Part shown: piece by piece, positions 51,363 through 61,661 of the stretch
How the letters are laid out: every line of letters begins with the position of its first letter
How positions within the stretch are numbered: position 1 is the first letter of the stretch
The notes under the pieces: model-generated
Told to the model about the DNA's origin: nothing
Database searches by the model: none
What the model saw: the letters and a program-made list of their open reading frames with translations, nothing else
Assembly: GCA_947497175.1 (NCBI GenBank)
Contig: CANMFM010000004.1
Span: forward strand, 620,001-684,000
DNA from: an uncultured Aquimarina sp.
GTDB lineage: Bacteria; Bacteroidota; Bacteroidia; Flavobacteriales; Flavobacteriaceae
Direction: 5' to 3'
DNA: 64,000 nucleotides
Position numbers and translations under genes: made by a program

Positions 51363-52814
51363 TTATTTTTTAGGGAATTTTACCTTAAAAACAGTTCCTT
51401 TTCCTTCTTGCGAGGTAAAGGTAATACTTCCTTTATAGGTTTCTACAATATTTTTTACCATTCCAAGTCCTAATCCCATACCACTGGTTTTAGTAGTAAA
51501 CTTAGGTTCAAAAACTTTTTTCATATTCTCCTCGTCTATCCCTATACCATTATCTGCCACTGTAATTACTACTTCGCCATTTTCTGAAAATACATCTACA
51601 ATTATTTTAGGCACTCGATCATGCGGGATTGCTTGTATTGCATTCTTTACTAAATTAGTAACTACCCGGATAAGTTGTGTTCTGTCAAACTCGGCAATGA
51701 TTTGCTCTCTCTCTGATGGGAAAATAATATAATCTTCATTAAAAATATCTAAAGCTAACCCAACAATCTTAACTACATCTAATGTTTCACTTTTTTGAGC
51801 GGGCATTTGCGCAAAATTTGAAAATGCCGAGGCGATAGAGCTCATGGTATCGATTTGTTGAATCAAGGTGTCACTGTATTCCTGAACTTTTTGATCAATC
51901 TTGGGGTCATTTGGATCAAATTTGCGTTGAAAACTCTGTACGGTTAAGCGCATCGGCGTCAATGGATTTTTGATCTCATGCGCGACTTGTTTTGCCATCT
52001 CTCTCCAGGCAGCCTCTCTCTCGCTCTTGGCTAACATAGCTGCACTTTGCTCCAGCTCATCGATCATACTATTATACGCGCTAACCAAGGTATAAATTTC
52101 CTCGCTTGCATCGCCGATATCAATTCTTTTATTTCGTTTATCCAATCGGGTCTGATCAATAGTTTCAGAGATAGTTTTTAGAGATCTTGTAATGTATTTT
52201 GATAAAAAATAGGCCAAAACAATAGCAATAACAAGCATTAAAATATACACCTGGCCTAACCGCTGAAGAAACTCTACCAACTCCCTAGCTATCAAATCAT
52301 TATCCTCAAGGTATGGTAAATTTAATATAGCAAGTGGTTTTGCTTTATTGTTACTGATATAAGTATATGAAGACAACACCTTTTGATTATTTCTTTCTGA
52401 TGCTACCAAATACCTTTTGTCGTACCGAGAAGTAAGACTATCCATGATAGCCGAATTTAATTTAATAGTATCTTTTACAAATCGGGGTTCAGATTTAATC
52501 AACAATTTCCCTGATAGATCGTAAATGTTGATCGGTAATGAATGTTCTTCCGAGATCTGATAAATACGATTTCTCTCCCTAAATATCAATATTATGTTTT
52601 CTTCATTAACAGGGTAGGTTGTGCTTTTTAATGCATTATCTATTGAAATCTTGATTTGCATTTCTTTGCGTTCCAAGCGTTCCCGGTGATACTCCTCTGC
52701 CTCTTCTTTATATTGATAAACACTTACGGCCGCTATTAATATAGAAGCCAACAACACCAATGCAGTCATAGATATAAAAATTCGGGTACGAAGAGAAAGT
52801 TTTAATAACTGCAT
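51363..52814 (-). CDS. Sensor histidine kinase, NtrY-like
   Basis: This encodes 483 residues: TM1 (~12-32), a ~150-residue periplasmic sensor, TM2 (~185-205), HAMP, the H-box HEIKNPLTPMRL, and an ATPase domain with NLVKNAIQAI, DNGIGI and GMGLGLGMVKNI. HEIKNPLTP is typical of NtrY-type kinases. No response regulator lies beside it, so its partner is unknown. Confidence 0.92.
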   Translation of the reverse strand: MQLLKLSLRTRIFISMTALVLLASILIAAVSVYQYKEEAEEYHRERLERKEMQIKISIDNALKSTTYPVNEENIILIFRERNRIYQISEEHSLPINIYDLSGKLLIKSEPRFVKDTIKLNSAIMDSLTSRYDKRYLVASERNNQKVLSSYTYISNNKAKPLAILNLPYLEDNDLIARELVEFLQRLGQVYILMLVIAIVLAYFLSKYITRSLKTISETIDQTRLDKRNKRIDIGDASEEIYTLVSAYNSMIDELEQSAAMLAKSEREAAWREMAKQVAHEIKNPLTPMRLTVQSFQRKFDPNDPKIDQKVQEYSDTLIQQIDTMSSIASAFSNFAQMPAQKSETLDVVKIVGLALDIFNEDYIIFPSEREQIIAEFDRTQLIRVVTNLVKNAIQAIPHDRVPKIIVDVFSENGEVVITVADNGIGIDEENMKKVFEPKFTTKTSGMGLGLGMVKNIVETYKGSITFTSQEGKGTVFKVKFPKK

Positions 52815-53034
52815 ACTGTTTTTTGAAGCATAAATATAGCAAATATCACACCAAAAAGCAGTAAAAACTAATTTTCAAAAGCTCAATTCTGAGGTATTGT
52901 TTTGGTTGTTTTTTTTAAAATCTTATGGATAGAAGAACATAGAATCTGTATTGCTCCTCGATAATGCTCCGGGATTCTTCACTAATTTTCAACTTTCTTA
53001 AGGTACGTCTCATAAATTTACTTAGTTTTACTTT

Positions 53035-54726
53035 ATGGACACTACTACACTGCTTTCTGTACAAGATCTTTGCGTATCTTTTTTTTCTGAAGGAAAAGAG
53101 AATCAGGTGCTTTATGATGTTTCTTTTACTATTTATAACAATGAAATTCTAGGAGTCGTGGGAGAATCAGGAAGTGGTAAATCGGTTGCTTCTTTGGCAA
53201 TTCTAGGGTTATTGCCTGATAAAATCTCCAAGATCCAGAAAGGCAAAATTGTCTATGATGATATATCGTTGACAGGTCTTACTGAAAATCAATATCGATC
53301 TATACGAGGAAATGAAATTGCGATGATCTTTCAAGAACCAATGAGTTCATTGAATCCTTCTGCCAAATGTGGTAAGCAGGTATTAGAAATTCTTCTTCAG
53401 CATACCACCTTGTCTAAAGCCGCAGCTAAAACCGAGGTGCTTTCTTTATTTGATAAAGTAAAATTGCCAGATCCCGAACGTGCTTATAGCGCCTATCCAC
53501 ATCAATTAAGCGGAGGACAAAAACAACGTATCATGATCGCGATGGCCATCGCATGCAAACCAAAACTTCTTATTGCCGATGAACCTACAACGGCATTAGA
53601 TGTTACAGTCCAAAAAGAAATCATAGCGCTACTAAAAAGCTTACAACGAGAATATAAAATGAGTGTTTTATTTATTTCTCATGATTTATCTTTAGTTTCA
53701 GAAATTGCGGATCATGTATTAGTTTTGTATCAAGGAAAAATGGTAGAATACGGCGCAACGAATACTATATTTCATCAGCCAAAAGAAGAATACACTAAAG
53801 CGCTTATCAATGCAAGACCTACACTTGATGTGAGGTATAAGAAACTACCTACCATAGCGGATTTTTTAGACAAAACAGATCTCGAAAGAGAAATTATTAC
53901 CAAAGAGCAGCGGGCAATACATCATAACAAATTATATAGTAACCCTCCTTTATTAGAAGTTATTAATGTGGAGAAAACTTATTTTTCAAAGGCTGGTTTT
54001 TTGAACAAAAAAGAATTCAAGGCTGTAGATGATGTAAGTTTTAAATTATATGAAGGAGAGTCCTTAGGTCTTGTAGGAGAGTCTGGTTGCGGCAAATCAA
54101 CACTTGGAAACATCATTTTACAATTAGACAAGGCAAGCAAAGGCCATGTCTTATATAAGGGTCAGGATTTAACAACACTATCCTCTGCGGCAATCAGAAA
54201 TCTTAGAAAAGAGATTCAACTCATATTTCAGGATCCTTTTGCATCATTAAACCCCAGGCTAACTGTTGGAAAAGCAATATTAGAGCCTATGCAGGCCCAT
54301 GAATTATATGCTGATGAAACTGAAAGGAAAGACAAAGTTATACAATTACTAGAGCGTGTTGGTCTTAGTGAAATGCATTTTAATAGATATCCTCATGAGT
54401 TTAGTGGAGGTCAACGACAGCGTATAGGTATTGCAAGAACTATTGCTTTGCAACCAAAACTTATCATATGCGATGAATCTGTAAGTGCATTGGATATTTC
54501 TGTTCAGGCCCAAGTACTTAATTTACTAAATGAATTGAAAGATAGTTTTGGCTTCACCTATATCTTTATATCACATGATCTCGCTGTTGTAAAATATATG
54601 TCTGATCAATTGCTGGTAATGAACCATGGTAAAATTGAAGAACGAGGAGATGCGGATCATGTCTATGAACATCCCAAAAAAGAATATACTAAGAAATTAA
54701 TACAAGCTATCCCAAAGGGAAGGTAA
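53035..54726 (+). CDS. Peptide ABC transporter ATP-binding protein, two fused ATPase domains
   Basis: This encodes 563 residues with two ATPases: Walker [12 protein letters not shown], signature LSGGQKQR and Walker [10 protein letters not shown] in the first; [17 protein letters not shown] and [10 protein letters not shown] in the second. This is the DppD/DppF-type fusion found in YejF-like proteins, for oligopeptide or glutathione import. No permease or binding protein is adjacent here. Confidence 0.94.
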   Translation: MDTTTLLSVQDLCVSFFSEGKENQVLYDVSFTIYNNEILGVVGESGSGKSVASLAILGLLPDKISKIQKGKIVYDDISLTGLTENQYRSIRGNEIAMIFQEPMSSLNPSAKCGKQVLEILLQHTTLSKAAAKTEVLSLFDKVKLPDPERAYSAYPHQLSGGQKQRIMIAMAIACKPKLLIADEPTTALDVTVQKEIIALLKSLQREYKMSVLFISHDLSLVSEIADHVLVLYQGKMVEYGATNTIFHQPKEEYTKALINARPTLDVRYKKLPTIADFLDKTDLEREIITKEQRAIHHNKLYSNPPLLEVINVEKTYFSKAGFLNKKEFKAVDDVSFKLYEGESLGLVGESGCGKSTLGNIILQLDKASKGHVLYKGQDLTTLSSAAIRNLRKEIQLIFQDPFASLNPRLTVGKAILEPMQAHELYADETERKDKVIQLLERVGLSEMHFNRYPHEFSGGQRQRIGIARTIALQPKLIICDESVSALDISVQAQVLNLLNELKDSFGFTYIFISHDLAVVKYMSDQLLVMNHGKIEERGDADHVYEHPKKEYTKKLIQAIPKGR

Positions 54727-55077
54727 TTACGGTAAGTGTGACCGAACGTAGCAAACTTTATTCTTTTTTATAATAGAAAAGCGGTTAAAATGTTAATTTT
54801 TTAATTTTAACATATCAGTTTTTTAACATTTATAAACTATCAACATTACATTTCTTAAAAATCCAACCTTCGCTAATCTAACAAAAAGACGCTCAAACAT
54901 ATAAAAATATCTATTTACATAGTATCAGAATCTAGCGCAATATATTTTTTACGGTGCAGCAATAATAGACACAAGGGTTTTACCATAGATTAAAAATTAT
55001 TACAAGCGTACTCCTAGTGATACCAGTAATTCTTTTTACATATATTCACGGTCTAATACAAACTCAATTTAAATATT
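54727..55077. other. Intergenic region with a weak terminator
   Basis: GTTAAAAT (54784-54791) pairs with ATTTTAAC (54804-54811), followed by a T-rich run, and may end the ABC gene. No other gene or clear promoter is visible in the 350 bases. Confidence 0.5.
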
Positions 55078-55902
55078 ATGAAAAAAAATGTGCTCCTTGG
55101 ATGCATAGCTTTGACTATGCTCGGAATGACTTCATGTGAAACTGAAAATCAAAATTCAAACGAAACTCAGCAACTTGCTATTGCACCAAAGATTGAATCA
55201 ATTGGTTTTAATACAGATCATTTATATGAAGCAGAAATGGAAGGAAAAAGTGGTTATGTGGTCGAAGGTGATATTTTCTTAGATCATGACATGATCAAGG
55301 ATTTACTAAATGCTAAAAATGATCAGGAAACTTTAAACAATCAAAAGCATTACGTGACTCCTAACCTTTTACCCAGAAACAGAGCGATTACTGTAGATGT
55401 GTTTTTAGATTCTAATTTTAGTGCTAGTATGCGATCTGCCTTTAATGAAGCCCTGAGACGCTATAATGTTTTGAATCTTAACCTTACATTTAGAAGTGTT
55501 TCAAGTCAATCCTCTTCGGATATTGCTATCTTATTACGAGATATTCCTAACACTCCAACCGGAGGAGTTGTTCTTGGGAGAAGTGCAGGTTTTCCAAGAA
55601 ATGGACAACCGGCAACCCCAATTACATTAAACTCAAGGGTGTTTGGTTCTCAAACTCCGGCTGATGCACCAACGGTAATAGCTCATGAAATTGGTCATGC
55701 TATTGGGTTTAGACACACCGATTATGCTGATCGCTCATTTAGTTGTGGTGGCGGATTTAATCCCGAATCAAGATCAGGTGCTCTGTATGTGCCAGGAACT
55801 CCCGAGGGACCAGAAAACGGATCTTGGATGTTAGCGTGCAGTGGCGGTGGAGATAGACCATTTACGGCTTCAGACAGAACAGCTCTAAGATTCGTGTATT
55901 AG
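55078..55902 (+). CDS. M57-type HEIGH metallopeptidase, lipoprotein
   Basis: This encodes 274 residues with a lipoprotein signal (MLGMTSC, Cys20). The catalytic motif is VIAHEIGHAIGFRHTD (HEXXHxxGxxH), typical of metzincin-like M57 peptidases, and the C-terminal part has CGGGFNPESRSG and GSWMLAC. It probably acts outside or in the periplasm; the substrate is unknown. Confidence 0.9.
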   Translation: MKKNVLLGCIALTMLGMTSCETENQNSNETQQLAIAPKIESIGFNTDHLYEAEMEGKSGYVVEGDIFLDHDMIKDLLNAKNDQETLNNQKHYVTPNLLPRNRAITVDVFLDSNFSASMRSAFNEALRRYNVLNLNLTFRSVSSQSSSDIAILLRDIPNTPTGGVVLGRSAGFPRNGQPATPITLNSRVFGSQTPADAPTVIAHEIGHAIGFRHTDYADRSFSCGGGFNPESRSGALYVPGTPEGPENGSWMLACSGGGDRPFTASDRTALRFVY

Positions 55903-55948
55903 ATTTAATGATTGTCCGTTTTGTGTACTCATGAAATTATTTAGTGTT

Positions 55949-56027
55949 ATTCTGAATTTACTTCAGAATCTCATCATACGTATTATAAATAGTTGATGAT
56001 AATAAGAACCCGAAACAAGTTCAGGTT
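55949..56027. repeat. Pair of dispersed intergenic hairpin repeats
   Basis: ATTCTGAA/TTCAGAAT (55949-55969) is a perfect 8-bp stem. AACCCGAA...TTCAGGTT (56007-56027) is a second hairpin with one mismatch. They are of the CTGAA/TTCAG kind seen in Flavobacteriia genomes. Confidence 0.55.
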
Positions 56028-56091
56028 GGCACTTATGAGTTGTTATACATTAAGGATACTCAATGAAACTGTAGTCTATCTATAATTTTTA

Positions 56092-56119
56092 CAAAGCGGA
56101 GATTAAAATCTCCGCTTTG
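56092..56119. terminator. Strong bidirectional hairpin terminator
   Basis: A 12-bp perfect stem (CAAAGCGGAGAT with its complement) around a 4-base loop. It is about 190 bases downstream of the M57 gene and has T-rich flanks on both strands. Confidence 0.75.
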
Positions 56120-56147
56120 TTTATGCTGATAAGTCTTAAAATAAAAA

Positions 56148-56179
56148 AAACCTGTTAAGCTTTATAGTTTAACAGGTTT
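56148..56179 (-). terminator. Minus-strand terminator
   Basis: AAACCTGTTAA (56148-56158) pairs with TTAACAGGTTT (56169-56179) over a 10-base loop; on the minus strand the stem is followed by a run of T. Confidence 0.8.
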
Positions 56180-56224
56180 CATTCATCGCGACTTGGGGGG
56201 TGCGATGTCATTAACAACAAAAAA

Positions 56225-56326
56225 TCACATCAACAAAAATACTTTCTTCGCTAAATACATGCAGTTAGAAATCAATTCCATAGTTGGTTTAACTGATTTC
56301 TGTAGACGATTCATACGCTTTTTCAT
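56225..56326 (-). CDS. Candidate small ORF (33 residues)
   Basis: From ATG 56326 to TGA 56225 this encodes a basic peptide ending in a short hydrophobic part (MKKRMNRLQKSVKPTM..., then YLAKKVFLLM). A small hairpin, CATCGC/GCGATG, and the strong terminator at 56148-56179 follow on the same strand, which suggests a dedicated transcript. It could be a small RNA with no coding role. Confidence 0.35.
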   Translation of the reverse strand: MKKRMNRLQKSVKPTMELISNCMYLAKKVFLLM

Positions 56327-56674
56327 AATAGGGACAATAAGTGTGGGTTAATAATTTATTTTAATCCTTAAAAACAATAATATAGGGGTATTGTTTTATT
56401 GGGAATGCTAATATGCAAAAAAAAATCAGTACCAACGTTTAAATACACAATAAATCGACAAAATACTCAAAATTTTAACATTTAAGTTTTAAAAACGCGA
56501 TTTTACTGGTTAAAGTAAAGGTTTAAGGTAATAGAAATTCAGTTGAAAGTGTAGTATTTTTCTTTCAAAATTGAATGTAATAGACTCTTTATAAGATAAC
56601 GCACTTTTTCTAGAATTATTATTCGTTGAGGTTAAATTATTATTCGTTGTACTGTATAAAGAATTAGTAACTAA

Positions 56675-57331
56675 TTAATCAAAAATCATTTCAGGGATTT
56701 CTCCCTTAATGATGAGGTTTCCTTCAGTAGCTTCTTTAATATCTTCAACAGATATTCCGGGAGCTCTTTCAAGTAATACAAATCCATTGTCTGTAATTTC
56801 TAACAAGGCCAAATTGGTTACTACTTTTTTTACGCAATGTACCCCAGTGAGCGGTAAGGAGCATTTTTTAAGCAATTTAGAAGCTCCTGCTTTATTTGTA
56901 TGCATCATGGCCACAATAATATTTTCTGCACTAGCTACCAAATCCATTGCGCCCCCCATTCCTTTAACCATTTTACCCGGAATTTTCCAATTAGCAATAT
57001 CACCGCTTTCAGAGACTTCCATCGCTCCTAAAATAGTAAGATCTACGTGTTGGCCTCTAATCATATTGAAACTGGTTGCAGAATCAAAAAAAGAAGCTCC
57101 AGGCATTGTAGTAATCGTTTGTTTTCCTGCATTTATGATGTCTGCATCTTCTTCTCCCTCATACGGAAAAGGCCCCATCCCCAGAACACCATTTTCGCTT
57201 TGAAATTCGACTTCTATACCCTCAGGAATATAATTTGCTACTAACGTGGGTATCCCAATACCCAGATTAACAAAATATCCATCTTTAAGTTCTTTTGCAA
57301 TACGTCTTGCAATTCCGTTTTTATCTAGCAT
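56675..57331 (-). CDS. scoB: 3-oxoacid CoA-transferase subunit B
   Basis: This encodes 218 residues with GIPTLVANYIPEG, the catalytic-Glu motif SENGVLGMGP and a GGAMDLV block. It transfers CoA from succinyl-CoA to a 3-oxoacid such as acetoacetate. It is the distal gene of a minus-strand operon: subunit A, peroxiredoxin, subunit B. Confidence 0.93.
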   Translation of the reverse strand: MLDKNGIARRIAKELKDGYFVNLGIGIPTLVANYIPEGIEVEFQSENGVLGMGPFPYEGEEDADIINAGKQTITTMPGASFFDSATSFNMIRGQHVDLTILGAMEVSESGDIANWKIPGKMVKGMGGAMDLVASAENIIVAMMHTNKAGASKLLKKCSLPLTGVHCVKKVVTNLALLEITDNGFVLLERAPGISVEDIKEATEGNLIIKGEIPEMIFD

Positions 57332-57351
57332 ATAATTTTTCTAAATTAAAA

Positions 57352-57993
57352 TCAATTCAAATTTGGTTGAGGAGTCATTCTTAAATAAGGCTTGATTTCT
57401 TTGTGTCCTTTTGGGAACAATTCTGGTATTTCTTCGTTGGTAACCGATGGTACAATAACGCAATCTTCTCCTTCGTTCCAATTTGCAGGTGTAGCCACTT
57501 TGTGATATGCGGTTAGTTGAAGAGAATCAATAACACGTAACAGTTCGTCAAAATTTCTTCCTGTAGAAGCAGGATATGTAATAGTAAGCTTGATTTTTTT
57601 ATCTGGCCCAATCACAAAAACAGAACGTACCGTTAACTGACTATCTGCATTAGGATGAATCATATCATATAATTCAGACACTTTTCTGTCTTCATCTGCT
57701 ATAATAGGAAAATTAACTGTTGTATTTTGTGTTTCGTTAATGTCTTTGATCCAGCCATGATGGGATTCTAGCCCATCCACACTTAATGCAGCGACTTTTA
57801 CATTTCGTTTGTTAAAATCATCGGTATATTTTGCTACAGTTCCTAATTCTGTAGTACACACTGGAGTGTAATCTGCCGGGTGCGAGAATAACACCCCCCA
57901 GCTATCTCCTAACCAGTTGTGAAAATCAATTTCTCCTTCTGTTGTCTGAGCTTTGAAGTTGGGTGCTTCATCACCTAATCGTAATACTGCCAT
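57352..57993 (-). CDS. Peroxiredoxin, 1-Cys (Prx6) type
   Basis: This encodes 213 residues from ATG 57993. The peroxidatic Cys is in HPADYTPVCTTELG; the C-terminal ~50 residues and the lack of a resolving Cys in the usual place fit the Prx6/AhpC-TSA 1-Cys class. It reduces peroxides. An ATG at 58032 would overlap subunit A. Its place inside a CoA-transferase operon is unusual. Confidence 0.93.
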   Translation of the reverse strand: MAVLRLGDEAPNFKAQTTEGEIDFHNWLGDSWGVLFSHPADYTPVCTTELGTVAKYTDDFNKRNVKVAALSVDGLESHHGWIKDINETQNTTVNFPIIADEDRKVSELYDMIHPNADSQLTVRSVFVIGPDKKIKLTITYPASTGRNFDELLRVIDSLQLTAYHKVATPANWNEGEDCVIVPSVTNEEIPELFPKGHKEIKPYLRMTPQPNLN

Positions 57994-58028
57994 GATTTGT
58001 GTGTTTTTAGGGTTATAACTATATTTGA

Positions 58029-58730
58029 TCACTCTCGTTTACGCACTGTGCGTTGTTCTATTCTTTTCTCGTATTGCTCTCCTTCAAAAATTCGTTGTAC
58101 AAATATCCCCGGAATATGAATATGATCCGGATCTAGTGTCCCCGCCGGCACAAGTTCTTCTACTTCGGCAACGGTAATTTTTGCGGCACCACACATGCAA
58201 GGATTAAAGTTTCTTGCTGTCCCTTTAAAAATCAGATTTCCGGCTTCATCTCCTTTCCAGGCTTTTACAAAAGCAAAGTCAGCCTCAAATGCATGTTCGA
58301 GCACATACATTTTACCATTGAACTCTCTGGTTTCCTTTCCTTCGGCAACTTCGGTACCATACCCTGCCGGAGTATAAAATGCAGGAAATCCACCTTGAGC
58401 CGCCTTACATCTTTCAGCTAATGTTCCTTGTGGTATTAATTCTACATCTAATTCACCACTTAGCATCTGCCGTTCAAACTCATCATTTTCTCCTACATAA
58501 GAAGAAACCATTTTTTTAATTTGCCTTTGCTGAAGCAGTAGTCCTAATCCAAAGTCATCAACTCCGGCATTATTAGATATACAGGTAAGTCCTTTGATGT
58601 TTAATTTTACAAGTTGTGCGATTGCATTTTCGGGAATACCACATAGGCCAAACCCTCCCAGCATAAGGGTCATATTGTCTTTTACCCCTTGCAAAGCCTC
58701 GGTAACATTGGATACCGTTTTACGAATCAT
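58029..58730 (-). CDS. scoA: 3-oxoacid CoA-transferase subunit A
   Basis: This encodes 233 residues with [31 protein letters not shown] and [22 protein letters not shown]. It pairs with subunit B at 56675-57331 despite the intervening peroxiredoxin gene. It is the first gene of the operon. Confidence 0.93.
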   Translation of the reverse strand: MIRKTVSNVTEALQGVKDNMTLMLGGFGLCGIPENAIAQLVKLNIKGLTCISNNAGVDDFGLGLLLQQRQIKKMVSSYVGENDEFERQMLSGELDVELIPQGTLAERCKAAQGGFPAFYTPAGYGTEVAEGKETREFNGKMYVLEHAFEADFAFVKAWKGDEAGNLIFKGTARNFNPCMCGAAKITVAEVEELVPAGTLDPDHIHIPGIFVQRIFEGEQYEKRIEQRTVRKRE

Positions 58731-58832
58731 AATATTCTAATTTTAGCAGACTAAAAGTACTAAAAAAATAGGATTACATCGTTTGAAACAGGTGAGTTTT
58801 ATAATTAATTTAAGTAGATTGAAAAATTGTCT

Positions 58833-61166
58833 TTATAATGAAAATTCATCTTCCAAATTCTCTTCCTTACCATTTTTTTGTTTGTATACTTCGCAGTCTA
58901 CCTCGATGGTTAAGTTATCTGGTTTTTTGAAGGCTTCTTTTGACACATCTAATGTTTTATCTGCATAACATTTTCTCATATATAAGGCCCATATTGGCAA
59001 TGCCATTGTTGCCCCCTGGCCATACATAGTCGTTGCAAAATGTGTTGATCTATCGTCTCCTCCTACCCATACGCCCGTACAGAGATTAGGAACCATCCCC
59101 ATAAACCAACCGTCACTTTGATTTTGAGTTGTTCCCGTTTTTCCTGCGATGGGATTATCAAATTGGTAAGGGTACCCTGTAATTACATTCTTAAAATCGT
59201 ATCGGTTTCTTGGCCCTGTTCGTAATCTCAGACCAGATCCAGATTGCGTAACCCCCTCCATTAGATTTACAGTAACAAAAGCTGCCTCTTTACTTATAAC
59301 ATCACGAGTTTCAGGAACAAATTGATATAAAACCATACCATTTTTATCTTCGATACTTGTAATCATTACAGGTTTTGTATAGATACCTTGATTTGCAAAG
59401 GTACTATAGGCCCCAACCATTTCAGATAGTTTTAAATCTACAGAACCAAGTGCAATTGAGGCAACAGGCAAAATATCTGATGCAATTCCTGTTTTCTTTG
59501 CCAGGCGCACAATGGGTCCGGGCCCAATTCTGTCCATCAAACGTGCTGAGATGGTATTTACCGATTTTGCCAGAGCTTCTTTAAGACTCATATAGCCTGT
59601 ATACTCGGCATCACTATTTTTTGGTGTCCAATCATTTTCTATTACTCCGTGAGCACCTACAGGAATTGTAATTTGTGATCTTGGTAATGTATCGCAAGGC
59701 GAAAGTTTTAACTGATCGATTGCAGTCGCATACACAAAAGGCTTGAATGTAGATCCTACTTGTCTTGCACCTTGATACACATGGTCATATTGAAAATGTT
59801 TGTAATTTACTCCACCTACCCAAGCTTTTACATGACCTGTCTGTGGCTCCATGGACATTAACCCAGAGCGCAAAAACTTTTTATAATATAAGATAGAATC
59901 TTTGGGAGTCATAATTGTATCGATCTCTCCTTTCCAACTAAAAATGCTCATCTCGGTTTTTTGATCAAAAGATCTTCTAATTTCTTTTTCACTTTTTCCT
60001 TGTGCTAACATTTTTTTTCTTCGAGCAGAGGTTTTAATACTTCTATTCAGTATTCTTTCCACCTCATCTTTTGTTAAATCCCTAAATGGAGTGGTTTTAT
60101 TTGTTTTTTCTTGTTTATCAAATTCTTTTTGAAGATTAGCCATATGTTCTTTTACGGCTTCTTCGGCATATTTTTGATGACGTGAATCTATCGTTACATT
60201 AATACGTAAGCCATCGCGATATATATCATAATATTCATCTTCGCCATCTTCATTTTGGCCTTTAGGATTATTTTTTACCCAGTTAGACATCCAGCTTCTT
60301 ACGTACTCTCTGAAATATGTTGCAGTACCATCCTTATGCCCTTCGGGTGAATAGTCTAATGTAAGCGGTAATTGCTTTAAGCTATCCAGCTCTTTTTCAT
60401 TAATATATCCATATTTCTCCATCTGATTAAGCACTACGTCTCTTCGCGTTTTTACCATTTCTGGTCTTCGTAAAGGATTAAAAAGAGAAGAGTTTTTTAG
60501 CATTCCTACCAATACCGCGGCTTCTTCTTTTTTAAGATCTTTTGGGTTTTTTCCAAAATAAATACGTGATGCAGAACTTATCCCTATAGCCTGATTTAGG
60601 AAATCATATTTATTAAGATACATGGTTATGATCTCATTTTTGGTATACTGTCTTTCTAATCGGGTGGCGATTACCCACTCTTTTAATTTTTGTTTAAAAC
60701 GTTCCCAAATATTTTTAGATCCTCCTGTGAATAACTGTTTTGAAAGCTGTTGCGATATTGTACTGGCTCCTCCTTTACTCCCAAGAAAAATAAAAGCTCG
60801 TAATGTACCTCTGGCATCAATACCCGAATGATCATAATACCTGGCATCTTCTGTAGCGACTAGTGCATCGACTAAATGTTGTGGTAGGTCTTCGTAACTT
60901 ACAGGAGTACGGTTCTCGTTGAAGAATGTTCCTATTTGAACTCCGTCAGAGGAGATCACTTGCGTTGCAAGATCATTTTGAGGGTTTTCCAGCTCGGCGA
61001 ACTTAGGCATTTCTCCATAAAATCCCCAGCTGGCAAATAGAAATAATAAAATGATTAGAAAAACTCCTGATGCAAATATGATCCAAAAGCCTTTGATAAA
61101 CTTTAGGGTATTTATTTTATTAGTTTTTGTTCTTCTCTTTGTCGATTTGGGTTTTGCCTTTGCCAT
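58833..61166 (-). CDS. Penicillin-binding protein 1A-type, bifunctional
   Basis: This encodes 777 residues: a basic N-terminus and TM (~25-48), a GT51 transglycosylase domain (ATEDARYYDHSGID with the catalytic Glu, and GGASTISQQLSKQL), and a transpeptidase domain with GSTFKPF (Ser), SVN and KTGTTQ motifs. It synthesises and crosslinks peptidoglycan at the inner membrane. It follows gldH by 3 bases. Confidence 0.94.
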   Translation of the reverse strand: MAKAKPKSTKRRTKTNKINTLKFIKGFWIIFASGVFLIILLFLFASWGFYGEMPKFAELENPQNDLATQVISSDGVQIGTFFNENRTPVSYEDLPQHLVDALVATEDARYYDHSGIDARGTLRAFIFLGSKGGASTISQQLSKQLFTGGSKNIWERFKQKLKEWVIATRLERQYTKNEIITMYLNKYDFLNQAIGISSASRIYFGKNPKDLKKEEAAVLVGMLKNSSLFNPLRRPEMVKTRRDVVLNQMEKYGYINEKELDSLKQLPLTLDYSPEGHKDGTATYFREYVRSWMSNWVKNNPKGQNEDGEDEYYDIYRDGLRINVTIDSRHQKYAEEAVKEHMANLQKEFDKQEKTNKTTPFRDLTKDEVERILNRSIKTSARRKKMLAQGKSEKEIRRSFDQKTEMSIFSWKGEIDTIMTPKDSILYYKKFLRSGLMSMEPQTGHVKAWVGGVNYKHFQYDHVYQGARQVGSTFKPFVYATAIDQLKLSPCDTLPRSQITIPVGAHGVIENDWTPKNSDAEYTGYMSLKEALAKSVNTISARLMDRIGPGPIVRLAKKTGIASDILPVASIALGSVDLKLSEMVGAYSTFANQGIYTKPVMITSIEDKNGMVLYQFVPETRDVISKEAAFVTVNLMEGVTQSGSGLRLRTGPRNRYDFKNVITGYPYQFDNPIAGKTGTTQNQSDGWFMGMVPNLCTGVWVGGDDRSTHFATTMYGQGATMALPIWALYMRKCYADKTLDVSKEAFKKPDNLTIEVDCEVYKQKNGKEENLEDEFSL

Positions 61167-61169
61167 GTT

Positions 61170-61661
61170 TTAAGGGTTTTGCACATATTCTATTCTAAAT
61201 CCAACATCTGTTATTCCTTCTAAAGAATACACTCCATCTACTTCGCCATTCTTTCTCATTGCGTGTTCTATAGTAATGTTGTACGCTCCGTCTTCTACAA
61301 ACTTTACGTTTTCTTTATACCATAATTTATTTTCTTTAAGGTCTGAAAAACCAGTACCCATCCAGGTTCCATCAGGGAGTGCCATTTGATACTCAAGTGT
61401 ATCTGTTATAACCTTTCCATTAGGAAACTTCATTTTACTGATTAAAAATAAGTTACTGTATTTATACAAATTAGTATTGCGAATGTTAATATACAAATTG
61501 TACGTTTGGGTAGAGTCTAGCTTTGGTAGTGAAAAGTCTATTTTTTCATCCATTTCCCAGGTATCTGAGACGGTTTGATACTCATCAAAAACCTGAGTAT
61601 CATCACAAGAGACCAAACTTAATGTAATAAAAATTGTTATAACAACCCTAAGCTTTATCAT
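61170..61661 (-). CDS. gldH: Gliding motility lipoprotein GldH
   Basis: This encodes 163 residues with a lipoprotein signal (SLVSC, Cys19). Length, the YNLYINIRNTNLYKYSNLFL block and the position between ricT and a PBP1A gene match flavobacterial gldH. GldH is part of the gliding/type IX secretion machinery. It overlaps ricT by 14 bases. Confidence 0.88.
   Translation of the reverse strand: MIKLRVVITIFITLSLVSCDDTQVFDEYQTVSDTWEMDEKIDFSLPKLDSTQTYNLYINIRNTNLYKYSNLFLISKMKFPNGKVITDTLEYQMALPDGTWMGTGFSDLKENKLWYKENVKFVEDGAYNITIEHAMRKNGEVDGVYSLEGITDVGFRIEYVQNP

Larger units (their letters stand above)
55903..56674. other. Intergenic region (772 bases) with repeats, two terminators and a candidate small ORF
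   Basis: Dispersed hairpin repeats lie at 55949-56027. A bidirectional terminator hairpin at 56092-56119 and a minus-strand terminator at 56148-56179 follow. A 33-codon minus-strand frame (56225-56326) is listed separately. The rest, 56330-56670, is AT-rich with no gene. Confidence 0.55.

Noticed and set aside
56709..57203. 164-residue plus-strand frame
   Set aside because: It is antisense to the CoA-transferase subunit B gene with no features of its own.
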